From NCBI RefSeq assembly GCF_905475345.1, contig NC_066604.1, forward strand, positions 1,012,501 through 1,076,500: a stretch of 64,000 nucleotides of DNA. The letters are read 5' to 3'. Positions 1-13,591 of the stretch are shown piece after piece; position 1 is the first letter of the stretch; each line of letters opens with the position of its first letter. A program made the position numbers and the translations under genes. The notes below the pieces were generated by a model. The model had not been told where the DNA came from. It ran no database searches and saw only the letters and a list, made by a program, of their open reading frames with translations. Origin of the DNA: Vespula vulgaris (lineage: Eukaryota; Arthropoda; Insecta; Hymenoptera; Vespidae).

Positions 1-240
1 TGATTCGTTTAAAAGTTCGATCATTCATTTCACCCCTTCATTCATTCATTTATTCATTCTTCTTTCAATTTTATAATGATATTTTCTAATTTATAAAAAA
101 AGAAAATTCATTTCATTCCTTTAAAAAATCGTTCATTCATTTCATCCATTCATTCATTCATTCATTCATTCATTCATTCTTCTTTGAATTGTATAATGAT
201 ACTCTTTAATTTAAAAAGAAAGAACAAAAATGTCTACATA
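1..240. repeat. Two-copy tandem duplication rich in CATT microsatellite
   Basis: Two copies of a unit of about 115 bp lie head to tail. Each has a TTCATTCATTTCA-type start, a run of CATT tetramers (longest at about 147-179), then a shared TATAATGATA block (about 73 and 192) and an A-rich end. No coding signal is seen. Confidence 0.6.
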
Positions 241-1392
241 GTTCCAATAATATCAAAACCACTATAAACCCGTTCTAAAAATCACACGACAATACTTTTA
301 TTCTATCAATACGATTATCGTAACTATTACGATTAATTAATATAATAAATAATTACCAATACTTATATAACAAAAATTATTAAACAAAAAGATAATTGAC
401 ATTACCTTGAATATCAATATATAATTAATAAAACGATCAATCAGTCGTTCATCCTCATCGTTTATTACGATCGTTGATTTATAAATAATCAAAAGTATAA
501 TACATCTACATACATAAATAGATAAATATATAAATGTAATAAAAACTGAGTGAACCAATCAAGAGTAATCAGAAGATAATGAAATATAGGAATGGGTTTC
601 ACGTTATCTAGAGTTGTACTTAGGATATTTGAAAGTGTTTATACATACGTCGTAACCTATATGCGTCATTATAATTAGTTGCGACGTATCGATATCACAG
701 CTATGAAATTGAGAAAGATAGATAGGCAGAGAGAAAGAGAGAGAGAGAGAGAAAGAGAGAAAGAGTAAAATGGAGATATGTATATAAAGAGAGAAAGAGA
801 GAGAGCTTACCATTCTGCATATGCATGGTTGCCTGTCTGTGTATATATCGTACGTGCATGAACGTTCTCAAAGTCGACTTCCACCTCGATCACTATACAT
901 TATTCCGCCCTAAACGCGCCGCACCTCCATTAATATTGATGCCCTACGTAGCTCCTTGTAGGCTTTCCAAAGAGAGATAGATAGATATATATATACATAG
1001 AGAGAAAGAGAGAGAGAAAGGTAGAACGTTTATATACGGTGTTAAGAAAGCATCGATTACACCGATTAGAAACGTCAAATTAATAGGAAAGGAAAGATTT
1101 TTTTTGTCTCTTTGTCTTCTTTTTTTTTTTTAGAAACGATACGGACTTTCGTTTTAATTATTTATTTATTTTTTTCTCTGATAATGGTCTATATAGTTAG
1201 TGTCTTTCTTTTCTTTTCTTTTTTTCTTTTTCTTTTTTTTTATTTTTTTTTTTAACGTCACTCATGCTCTCCCGACGATTTGTTTCGTTGCTCGTTTTCT
1301 TTTTTTTTTTTTCTTTTTTTTAATTTTTTAATTTTATTCTTTCTTCTTTTCTATTTCTTCGTTTATTTCTTCACTCATTTATTTTCCATTTT

Positions 1393-2190
1393 AAATCTCA
1401 ATTTCATGCTTGCTCGATAGTAATCGCAGGTGGTAATATTCGTTTTGTTTATTCCCCCCTTTTTTTTCCTTCTTTCTTTTTGTTTCTCCATTCAAAATCC
1501 CTATCGTTCGTTTTGTTCGTTATATTTCTTTTTTCTGCTTCTATTTTACTTTATTTTATTCAACATTTCATTCACGCTCGAATTCGATAATTGCGAGTGT
1601 TCACTTTTTGTATTCTGCACTTTGATTATTGTTATTTCTTTTTCCTACTTTTTTTTTTTCTTCTTTTCAGAATCTCATTCACGCTTGCTCTATAATCACG
1701 AATATTTATTTTGTTTATTTTTCTTTTTACAAAATCTCGTTTACCCTTCGTCGACAATCGCGAGTATTCATTCGTTCGTTTGCTTCGTTGTTTTCCTTTC
1801 GTCTCAAAATCACATTCATACTCTCTCGACAATCGCGAGTATTCATTTTTTAGTGTTCCCTTTTTTTTTTCAAAATCTCATTCACGCTTGCTCGACATTC
1901 GCGAGTATTCACTTTTTGATCGTCCTTTTCCTTTCTTTCCTCCTTTTTATTTTTAAATAAATCACATTCGCTCGACAATCGTTAGTATTCATACTTCGTT
2001 TCTCATTCTTTTTATTTTCCCTTTTATCTATTCTTTTTTTCCAAAATCTCATGTTTCCTCATTCATATTTTGCTCGACAATCTCTACTATTCATATTTAA
2101 TTTCTCATTAATTTTTTTCCTATTCTTTTTTTCAAAATCTCATTCAGGTTCGCTCGAAAATCGTTACTATTCATATTTCATTCCCATTCT
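1393..2190. repeat. Diverged minisatellite, about nine copies of a 65-90 bp unit
   Basis: A unit of the form AAAATCTCATTCACGCT, TGCTCGACAATCGCGAGTAT, TCATTTTT plus a pyrimidine-rich spacer recurs at about 1393, 1563, 1671, 1731, 1806, 1871, 1958, 2043 and 2134. Copies differ by substitutions and variable spacer lengths. The middle copies (1731-1915) are the most alike. The irregular spacing and divergence fit an old minisatellite and not a CRISPR array. Confidence 0.7.
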
Positions 2191-3145
2191 TTCTTTCTTT
2201 TTTTTTCTTACGAATATCCGACACTTGTCTTCAATGATAACCGGTTGAGTCGTAGTCTTTTTCTCCCGTATATTTGTAAAAGAAAAATATATAAAGGGTG
2301 CAAGAAAGTGACTAGGAAAAGCGATACAAATTGTTCCGCTTAAAACCTTTTAGTTCTTTGGCTTGGTGTTGGCACCGGTGAAACAAAACTGGCAGCGTTT
2401 GTGTCGGGGTCACAGGCGAGGTAAGGCGTTGCATTATTTATAGAAACCTTAGGCGGACGCCTAATCCTGGTCTGAGACTGTCTCCTGACTAATGTTCTTT
2501 TCGTTTGGTGGTAGGGGTGAGAAAATAAAAAGAAAAAAAGGATACACGGGTAATGGGCCCACCAAAAGAAACCCGTAGATCCTTGTTCACTCACCTCTTT
2601 TTTGTTATTTCTTTCGATTATTGGAAATATTAAAATCGAGTCTTATATCGATCGTTAACGTTTTTGATAAAATATCGATTCAATACGAATTAATAAAAAT
2701 GAAAAATGATAAATATAATTCGGTCGGTGAATCAAAATCGTATTGAAAAATTCGACATTTTTTTTTTTAGTAAAATGTATAATAATTGTTTGTAACGTTG
2801 TGTAAGTTTGGAATCATACTTGTATTGTGTGTGTGTGTGTGTGTGTGTATAAGTGGTTATTATTTTGTCACTGTATAATATTATTTGTTAGCTCATATAT
2901 CTACGAAGTTTTTAATATTTCTTTTTTTTCAAGTCTGACTTATATACTTATATATAATATAATAATATTATAATATTAATTCTGTATAAATATATATGAA
3001 GTATTTAAAATATAGTGTTACAAATCTTATATCTCGAAAAAATTGTCAAAATTTTTCGACCAAAAATTCTTCGAACAGAATTTTCAAAACGACAATAATA
3101 TTATAACATTTATTATTTCTCTTTTCCTTTTTTCTTTTCTTTTTC

Positions 3146-3176
<31 letters not shown>

Positions 3177-4053
3177 AATGAAAGATTTCGAAATGATTTC
3201 GAGCTCAGTTTTATACTTCCTCTATCTCTCTTTTTTCATTTTTATTTTAATAGAAAATCATACTTTTGTTTTACAATGACGCTCTACGAAAAAGTAATTT
3301 TTGTTAGAAAAATTGTATGTATCTAGAAACTGAGAAAGAAAAAAGGAGAAAAATTCATTTACAAAAGCTCAAATCAATGTATCATATAAACAAGAATTTA
3401 ATAGAGATCGTAGAATAAAAGAGAAATAAACGTTGTTTACTCTACGGCATTTAATCGTTCTATTACTCATCCTTCTTTGGATCACCAAGATTCTTAGTCT
3501 GTGCAAACGAAAACGTCAAACAAAACAAAACGAAACAAAAAATAAACAAAACGTCGAAACTTCGCTCGAATCAACCGATATCTTGTAACTATTTCTTTCT
3601 TTCTTTCTATTTATTTATTTATTTTCTTTTCTTTTCTTTTTCTCCAACTCGAAGAAAGTAAATTCACGATATCGAAAAAGTAGTGATACGTATTTATTAT
3701 ACTGCTTCGAGACTTTCAATCGATAACCGAGAAATCGTGATAATACTTATCGGTAAATAAATATCGTGTGAATAGGAAACCTGTCTTGTAACATATATTG
3801 CAAATGGTCGTCGTGGGTGTACTAAGAAATCCTTTTCTCTTTCTTTCTCTTTATTTCTCTTTTTTTTTTTTGAACCCACCTCAATTTTCATTAGTGAAAG
3901 AAAAATGTAGATAGCGAAATAGATTTATATAGCCTGCATATTGTCTACTATATTACTTCTATTATATTAGATCTATTTCTAGTTGGAGAAAATATATATA
4001 TATATTAGAAAAATAATAGAGAAAATAAATATATATTATATAGAAAATGTATG

Positions 4054-4084
<31 letters not shown>

Positions 4085-4104
4085 CAGATACGTTTTAACA
4101 TTTT

Positions 4105-4960
4105 TTTTATATACCAAGCTGAGCTCATAATAAAAGATAGATAAATAAAAAAATATATATATACAAAATAAGAAAAATAAAATAAAAAGATTCTGACGAT
4201 ACACTTTCGTTTTTTAGAAAGATTAATAAATATTTTCGATCGTTTTGGTAAAATTGAGATTTGTTTTTAAAAAAGGCTTGTTTAGTAAAGAAGATTTGTT
4301 TTTCTTCTTTCTTTCTTCCTTTTCTTTCTATTTTTCGTTTTTCTTTTTTCTTTTCATTTCTTTTATAATACTATATCAATTCTATTGTCAATCAGAGAAG
4401 GTATATGGTATAAGATCAGATACGTTCCATATCGAGCTTACATTAAAAAAAGAAATAAGAAAACAATAAAAAATAAAACATTCCCTCTAACGATACATTT
4501 GGATTCCTTAGAAAAATTAATTAATATTTTTAATCGTTCGAATCAAATGTATTTTCTTTTCCTTTTCTTTCTTTCTTCTTTTTTTTTTCATAACACATAT
4601 AAACATCTTTCACATATCGAATTGACATTAAAAAAAAAGAAAATATATGAAAGAAAATAATTAATTTTTCCTTACGATACACTTTCATTTTTTTAGAAAA
4701 ATTAATCAATATTATCGTTCGAGTAAAATGTATTCTCCTTTTCTTTGATTTCTTTCTTTCTTTCTTATTTTTAATAAAAATTTCTTTCTTTCTTTTTATT
4801 ACACGTACGAACATCATCTTTTATATACCAAACTGACATAAAAATAACAAAAAAAATAAATAAATAAATAAATAAAAAAGGAAATAAAAAATTGTTCACT
4901 TTTTAAAAAGATCAATTAATATCATCGATCGTTTCGAGTAAAATTTATTTTGTTTTTCTT
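4105..4960. repeat. Diverged tandem repeat, about four copies
   Basis: Two landmarks recur in order. The first is an ATACCAARCTGA-like block followed by A-rich sequence (about 4111, 4429, 4612, 4826). The second is a CGATACACTTTCATTTTTTA block followed by GAAAAATTAATCAATAT and a TCGTTCGAGTAAAATGTATT-like end (about 4198, 4489, 4675, 4888). Spacing is roughly 180-320 bp, because pyrimidine tracts between the landmarks differ in length. No coding potential is seen. Confidence 0.6.
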
Positions 4961-5554
4961 CTTTCTCTCCTTTCTTTCTTATTTCCTTTTTTTTTTGTTT
5001 TTTCTTTTCTTTTCTTTTTTCAACGCATCGTTCGACGATAAAAATTCTCTCGAAAATTTAGTAGGAGCCTCAAGGCAAAGAAGAGAAGGATTATCGAGAT
5101 ACATACATAGATATATACATACACGTATATACATACATACATACATACATATATATATATATACATAGCCTTCTTTTCCCTATCATCTCTTCGGTCCCGT
5201 GGCAGAACGGACGACCACTTATTCGCTCGTTTTCCCCATATAAGTATAGTCCTATGCAAAACAACACTGTTACTTATGTATACATACACATATATACATA
5301 TACATATACATATATATACATACATACGTACATACAATTTTTGTTCTTCGTCGAATATCATCTTTGACGCGTTCTCTCGATCGCCTAAAGCAGAAAAGAA
5401 AAAACAAAGCAAAACAAACGAAACGAAACGAAACGAAACGAAAGAAATTTGATTTGCATCGATTAATTTTTAAACTTAGATTGAAGTTAAAAAGATAAAT
5501 AAAAAATTATTCCTTCGTATTCTATACACGATAAGAATTATTACAAATGTTATT

Positions 5555-6060
5555 ACAATAAAAATTGTATATTATCAAATGAAATGTATAACGCATAGGG
5601 ATTGAAGAAGAGGATGATAGAACTGAGAGAGATGTAAAATCGATATGTTCATTTATAAACGAAGATATTTCATGTTAATAAAAACGTTTTTCGTTATTAA
5701 ACGCACGTATCAAGGAGCTTATTGATTGGATCTGTGATTATTGGCTTCGATCGTGTAAAAAAAAAAAAAGAAAGAAAATGAAAAAAAAAAAAAAAGATAG
5801 AAAAAGAAAGAAAACCAAACAAAACCGAACGAACGAACAGTACGTATTAATTATTAACATTTTCATTTTTTGATAACTTTCATCGAAAAGAATCAAGAGA
5901 TCATTCGTTAGCATTGTATATGTGATATAATAGTATACGTTATTAAAATGTACTGTGTATTATCAAATCGAACGTTATGCATACTGATTGATTTTTGGGG
6001 TAGCGAAGAAAGGGGTGCAAAATCGATACGTTCATTTACAGCCAAAGAAATTTAATAAAG
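5555..6060. repeat. Dispersed duplication, two decayed copies about 375 bp apart
   Basis: The segment near 5560-5680 and the segment near 5935-6055 share ordered blocks: TATTATCAAAT, then a GTTAT/GTATAACGCATA block, then AAAATCGATAYGTTCATTTA. The space between holds A-rich sequence and a short AACGAACGAAC tract. Confidence 0.5.
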
Positions 6061-6828
6061 TTTCTCGTGATTTTTGTTTGGGATTTTTTTTTTTTTTAAT
6101 TATTATTATTACTTTTTTATTATTTCATTATTAATATTTCTTCTTCATTATTTTATCATCATTATTATTATGTTTTTATTATTTTATTATTATTATTTTT
6201 TTTTTGTTTTTTGATATTATTTATTTCTTTATTTTTTTTTTTTTTTAATCAAACGTATAAATTTTGTTCCTGGTAAGGTATAATAAACATTTATCGAGAA
6301 GTACGATGGAGTATAATTTAGGAGAGAAAGAGAAACTTCTTGTTTGGTCTGTACATAAAAGCGATGACTTACTGATCATAGGTTGATTTATATTCAATAA
6401 CCAGCCAGTAAACGCAGGGCTAGTTACTAACACACAAAGACTATGTACAATCACTACCTCCTCTATGAACGTAGATAGAATACGTCGAACGATCGACCAA
6501 TGCCATAACTTTGTGTCTCTCTCTCTCTCTCTCTCTCTTTTCTGTGTAGTGTGAGTATGGGTATGTATATGTTCATGATACCATGTTTGCGGACTTATGC
6601 ACGTTCAAGCTCGCGTGTACATAGTGGGTAGGTATAGTTAAAGGGTCAGAGAAACCGATAAGGCAAACTCGATGATTGGTTCTCCGTTTTCGTAGAAAAC
6701 AGTCTTAGGTTTAAGTACGTTTCATCATTCAGAAAGAATTGTTAGACGTCAGATTCGATTAGGATCAAACTTTGCACGGTAGTGATTCATGGATAAATCT
6801 GAAAGTATTTGTAATATGTGTGTGTGTA

Positions 6829-6864
<36 letters not shown>

Positions 6865-7902
6865 TGTATACATGTACGATTATAAAAATATAATAATTAT
6901 ATGATACATACATAATAAAAAAAAAATATATAGGTATGTTACCATTAACAACAAAATTCGGTCGAACTATAATATATATATATAATATTATTTAATATTA
7001 TATTATATATATAATATACTATAATATTACAATATATGATATATATATTTTATACATATAAAGTTCTAAACCTTTTTCTCAAAAATATCAAAAATCATAC
7101 GATTACATTTCTCAAAATGTTTTTAAATCGATTACATGCTATACTATTATTAACACTGTACGATGCATTCATAAGCATGTTATGTATGAAATGTACGTAT
7201 GCATGTAGATATGTATAATACCTAACATTCTAACGACGATAGGGGAATAACCGATTGCTATATACCTATACACACACACACACACATGCACACACACACA
7301 CATATTGTCATATATGCTATAAATATATATCATTTTACTCGAGTGCATCGTACTCTATAGTTTTAAGGGATGGAGTAGGTATAGTGGGGGAGGTACGAGG
7401 GAACGTCGCTCTATTAACGCGTTCATATTTAATATTCCATTCGCGTCGTTGAACCACGACATCCGGTTCTCTCTCTCTCTCTCTCTCTCTCTCCCTCTTT
7501 CTCTCTCTCTCTCTCTCTCTTTTGAAAATTTATGTATCAGTACAAAGTAGACATGCACGAGATTGCTCCCACTCGAGTAAAGAAACCGGAAGCTGCATTT
7601 GATTGAGACCTCCATGAAATGTCTCTCCCAATGCCAAATCGAGGAAGGTGCTTCTCTCTCTCTTTCTCTCTCTCTCTCCTTCTCTGTTTCTCTCTATTAC
7701 GATGGTGCCTTTGACAAAGCGCCTTTTGATTGGGCTTCGTTTCTTTTTTTCTTTTTTTTTTTGTTTTATTTCTTTTTTTCTCGTGCGTTCGCGACAACAC
7801 AGAGGGAACAGATGGGTTGATGGGGGTTGGGTAAGGAGGTGAAGAGGGGGAGGGTAGTACAGGAGACACGAGACGAGACTAGACTTAACAAGAGAGAGAT
7901 AC

Positions 7903-7939
<37 letters not shown>

Positions 7940-8498
7940 AGAGGGTGAATCGGATCGTACTCGAGGGTCGAGCTAAAGGACGCTCGTAAATTGATTTATA
8001 AGCACGTTTATTCGAGAAATAATGCTAGGGTGGTCTTATTCTTATTCTTCTTCTTATTCTATTCTTCTTTTTCCTCCTTCTTTTACTTTTTCTTTCTGTT
8101 ATTTTTTTTTGTAATACTTTTTTCCTACGCTTTTTTCATATTCTTTACCCTTGTTCTTTCTTCTTGATCTTCTTTCTTCTTGTTTTTTATTATTCCTTTT
8201 TCCTGTTGTTTTTTTATTGTTCTTTTTCTTGTTGTTCTTTTCTTGATCTTTTTTCTTATTGTTTTTTTTTCTTGTTCTTTACCCTTAGTCTTTTTTATTA
8301 TTCTTTGCTCTTGATCTTTTCTTATGTTGTTATTTATTGTTCTTTTGCCTTATTGTTTTTTTATTAATCTTTTTTCTTGTTCCTTGTTCTTGTTGTTCTT
8401 TCTTGTTTTTTTTTTTTTGTTTTTCTTTTTTCTTCACTTTTTATTATTTCAATCTCTCAAACGAGATCATTCCTCTGGATCGTGTGTTTCGTTTACAG

Positions 8499-8794
8499 AA
8501 CCGACGTGGACGCGACCACTGGTGGCAGCAAAAGTGGTACTTTGAAGTTTGTCAGGACCCTCTCGAATATATCGAAGGACGAAGGTGGCGTAGCTCACAT
8601 GCGTTGCGAGGCTGTTGGTGATCCACCACCTATCAAAATACGTTGGTACAAAAATGAAGCACCCCTAGAAGAGAAACGACCGAAAATTACCATCAGGAAA
8701 ATTCATGCTCAGGTATTAATTAATTATATATACGTACAGTATATATATATTCATTTTATATATTCAAATATAAATTAAATGAAATAAGATAAAT

Positions 8795-8836
<42 letters not shown>

Positions 8837-9088
8837 TGTATGTATGTATATATCTACGTATAATTTAGCAGTATAATATAAATCAAATTTTAAGCACAAA
8901 ACGTGATAAATATATTCTATGTTGATTAACTACTTACTTTACGTATGTAGTTTAATTATCAAAATCAATTATACTTATTTTTCTTTTTCTTTTATATCTT
9001 TATTGTATACAAAATATTATTTTTTATTATATATAAATTATTATAATAAAACAAAATATATATATATATATGATTAACATATTTATAG

Positions 9089-9136
<48 letters not shown>

Positions 9137-10196
9137 GTATATATTTTTAATCCGACAAAACGAAGCGTACGTATTATCAATCTTTTTCTTTTATTCACAC
9201 AATTCACATGGAAAATTTAAATATCTAATCTTTCATAGCACTTTCGATATTATTATAAATACATTCTAACGATTCTCTGACTTATACTCTTTGTTTCTTT
9301 TCTTTCTTTCTTTCTTTTTTTTTTTTTTAATAATTCACGTCCAAGATTTAAATATCTAATCTTTCGTAGCACTTTAGATATTATATTATAAATGCATTCT
9401 AACGATTCTTTGACTCGTTGGACTCTCTTCATCCCTCTTCTTTTTTTTTTCTTTTTGCCCGTCCATCAACAAATACAGGAACGTAATACGTTTGGTCCGA
9501 TTAAAAACCGAATAATAATTATTCGTCGATGATAACACTGAATAACATTTTACAGGCACACGAGCACGCAGCTAAGAACGTAGCTGGTAGTCGTCTTAAG
9601 ATCACTAACCTCGACGTTTCCGACGTTGGATTTTACTCGTGTCGCGTGACCAATGGTAAAGATCAGATTCAAAGCGAGGGCACCCTAAGGGTCGATTCAA
9701 CTCAGAAATGGCAAGGCAAGTAGTACTCCCAACTTTTACAATTCGTTTTTTTTTTTGGTTTCTATAACTTAAAAGCGAATATTATTATCATGATAAATTA
9801 TTAATGTGCGTGGAACAATTTTTACATTTTGTTAATCATTAACTTTGTGATCATTTAAATCAATCATTTACATATGATCATTTTGATTAATCATTTATAA
9901 GGAAGAAAGTAAATAATTAAATAAAAAATAAAAAATATCATGGCAACGATGAAATGTTGAATAATTAATAATTGTGATATAATATAATAGATAATATATG
10001 ATAAGTAATATAATGAAATAATAAATAATATAATAATATGATAATAATAAATAACTAGATAATATAATAAATATCAATATAATGATATGATAATTAATAA
10101 TCTCTTTACGTTAAATTATAAAATCGTATACAAGAATTATAAGGAAACCATACGTATCATCGATTTTCAATTCATCACTCTTTCACAAATACACGA

Positions 10197-10257
<61 letters not shown>

Positions 10258-12242
10258 TGTGTTTAGAATAAATATAATAAATATATATATGTATAATAAT
10301 TACATGTATAATTATATGTATATATAATAATTATATATACATGTATATTATAATTATAATTATAATTATATATATATCACTTTCTTTCTACATTTCACTC
10401 ACCAACCTAGCCTATCTCAATCATTCCAAAAAATCTTCATCCATATATAGTTCGATTAATGAAAAATAAAAAAGAAAATAATAAAAAAAAAAAAACAGAG
10501 AGAAAGAGAGAAAGAGAAAGAGAGAGCAAGAGAAAAATTGCAGCTTCGACAAACGTTCGAACTCTTCGAACGTTGGACTGAACACGAACGCGGAATTTCT
10601 CGAAAATTCGCGTTACTCGACATTCCCACTGAATTCTAACAGTTCACCCTGAGACGTCTGACAAGGGTTGAAGGGGTAGTAGCTAGGTAGATAGGTAGGT
10701 AGGTAGGTAGATAGGTAGGTGAGTAAGTAGAAAGAGGATAGAAGATGAAAAGAAGGAGAAAGGTAATCTCTCTCTCTTTCTCTCTTTTCATGAAAAGAGA
10801 GAATCAAGACGGTTTACAAGGACTCTTCGTTTCGAGAGTCGTACAGTCAGCTACCATGCTTTTGTAAAAAAGAGAGAAAGAAAGAGAAAGAAAGAGAGAG
10901 AAAGAGAGAGATAGAGAATCAGTAGAATGAGAGGAGGAAGAAGGGGAAGGGGTGGGGGTGGGGTGGGAGGAGGAGGGAGAGAATTTCCGCATTAGCGCTT
11001 CGAAGAGTAGTCTACTAACAGACGATCGAAAAAGTCGAGACCCTTAATCGTTTCTCCGAACCATCTTACACCACCCCCAATCTCTCCTTCCTAACCTCAC
11101 CCCCATCTTACTACCACCCCCTTGTCGATGGTTAGACTTCATAAAGTTCGTACTTAATTATTTAAAGTCGACTTCTCCTCTGACGATCTTTTATCATCTT
11201 TGTCTCTCTCTTTCTATCTTTCTTTCTTTCTTGTTCAAAAGTATGTATCATCTTTCTTCGTTTCATATCGATTCATATCGATATTAATAACTATCGAACG
11301 CTAGTTATTAGATCTTTCATCGGCATCTTCTTGATCGAATATTCTTATATTATTATTAATCATTAATTATTCACTCGTGTGATTCGCAATCGTTTTTATT
11401 AATCATTTAATAAGTGATCGTTCTCATGAATTTTTAGCTTGTTCAGTATTTTGATTAATCTTTTATTTGTTATTATTGCAATTAATCATTAACTCGTGAT
11501 CATTTTTATCGATCACTGATTTGTGATTGTTTGAATTTATTATTTACTTGTGATCTTCTTAATGGATCATTAACGTGTGATAATCTGTAATTAAACGTTC
11601 AGAAATTATTGCAGATATGGATTCGAACTGATGAACGAGAATATTATTTATTTTATTTTCAAGGGAAATAAATGGATTGGATTGTTTAAATTATTCAAAT
11701 CTTTTTTTTTCACGCTCTACGAAATAAACAGTAGAATGTAAAGGATTAATAAAGAAAATCGTAGTCCACGTCGACAACGTTAAGGATCATAAAATTATTA
11801 ATTTATACGAAGTGTCGAACTTTTTCTGGTCATCATATATTTTCAAAGTATATTTAAAACAATCTAAATATCGAAACATTTAATAATCAAGTCGGACAAT
11901 CTTGATCGAAAATATTCTAATAAATATTTTCGATCTACAAAAATCTAACATTATTATTAATCATAAAATTATTCATAGTCCTAACAATTTTCAAGATAAC
12001 GATAATATAATATCATCGTAGAAACTTTGAAACATTTAATAATTACGTCGAAGAATCTTGATCGAAGATATTCTAATAAATATTTTCGATCTACAAAAAT
12101 CTAACATTATTATTAATCATAAAATTATTCATAGTCCTAACAATTTTCACAATAACGATAATATAATATCATCGTAGAAACTTTGAAACATTTAATGCTT
12201 GAAAATTTATTCCATCGTACTTATATACTTATGCATGTATAT

Positions 12243-12273
<31 letters not shown>

Positions 12274-13244
12274 TATGGAAGTAACATTAATAATATTATT
12301 AATAGGGTCGCATAGCATTATTATATCACGATGTGGGAGCTAAGCGTTCTAATTCGATCTTCCAGCGTCAAACGGCTCGCGGGTTTATTGGGCTACGTGT
12401 TGAATAATGTAATCACGAGCTAATCAACTCGCGTTTTCGTCCGAGAAATTAAATATCAAGTTAAACATAGCGCGTAACGTTGTGTAGATATATACTTACA
12501 TATCTCTACATACGTACCTACATATATACATATATAACAACCTACGTAAAATGTTCAATTGCTAACTACTGTACGTACACACATACACACACATATATTT
12601 ACATATAGACTCGACCTGATTCAAAGTGGCATTAATACTTCGGACGTGCAAACGAGCCGATTAAGTTTCTTTTTCGCGCCGAAAGAAAAAGAAAGTAAAA
12701 CTAAAAATAAAAGTAAAGAAAAAAAGAAGCAAAAAGAAAAAGAAAATAAAACCGGAGATTCGGGACAACCCCTCGGTCTTCTTCAACCCCTCTTTTCTAT
12801 CCCTAACACGACTCACTCTTTATAATTCACCACCTTGTAATCTGGGAAATCTCTCTCTCTCTCTCTCTCTGTCTATCTCTTTATCTCTCTCTTTTTCTTT
12901 CTTCAGCAAGTAGGAAGAAAATCTTCCTACTTCGTTCTTCCAGACATTTCAAAGCCAGGAGAAAGTCTACTCTCTCTCTCTCTCTTTCTCTCTCACATAC
13001 ACACACACAGACACACACACAATTTCTCTCACTCTGTTCGTCAGCTTGAAAAAGCTAAAACGACTGAACCACTCGAACACGCGCTCACGACCGTGCAAAG
13101 AAGTTTTAATTTTGCATTGCCGAGTTTGACTTGCAGAGTGCTAATATTAAAGTTCGTCGTCTCCCCATTTGCGTCCTCCTACTCGTCGTCCTTTCCTTTT
13201 TCGACTTGCCGAAGAAGACTCTTCGAAGTAACAGTCGAAAGGAG

Positions 13245-13303
<59 letters not shown>

Positions 13304-13559
13304 TAGACAGACAGATAGACATCCAGGCAGAAAGAGAAAGATAGAGAGAGAGAGAGAAACAGGTTAATATTCTCGAATCACTCTATCCCTCTTTATAGTA
13401 GTACTCGAGGTTGCTCGAGGTTCCTCCTCGTTCACGCATTAGCCGAGGCGCCCACGCGATATTAGATTAGAATTTGTTAGACGTAGGGGCGGTAGCCTAC
13501 CGCCTACATCCGACTTTAGAACGTCGCGAAGTAACTTTCTCGTGAAAACGAATGTCTCT

Positions 13560-13591
<32 letters not shown>

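Larger units (their letters stand above)
241..8498. other. Gene-free stretch upstream of the Ror Ig exons
   Basis: No exon could be supported on either strand. The open frames here are translations of CT, GA, CATA or poly-T tracts. The region contains microsatellites (GA at 727-760, GT at 2826-2848, TGTA at about 6837-6869, CT at 7471-7522) and three decayed tandem repeat blocks annotated separately. Part or all of it may be an intron of the Ror gene, because the first Ror exon seen at 8499 starts with a splice acceptor and must have at least one exon upstream. Confidence 0.6.

Noticed and set aside
1393..2190. Spaced repeats resembling a CRISPR array
   Set aside because: Spacing is irregular, repeats are diverged, and the genome is eukaryotic. 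It is a minisatellite.
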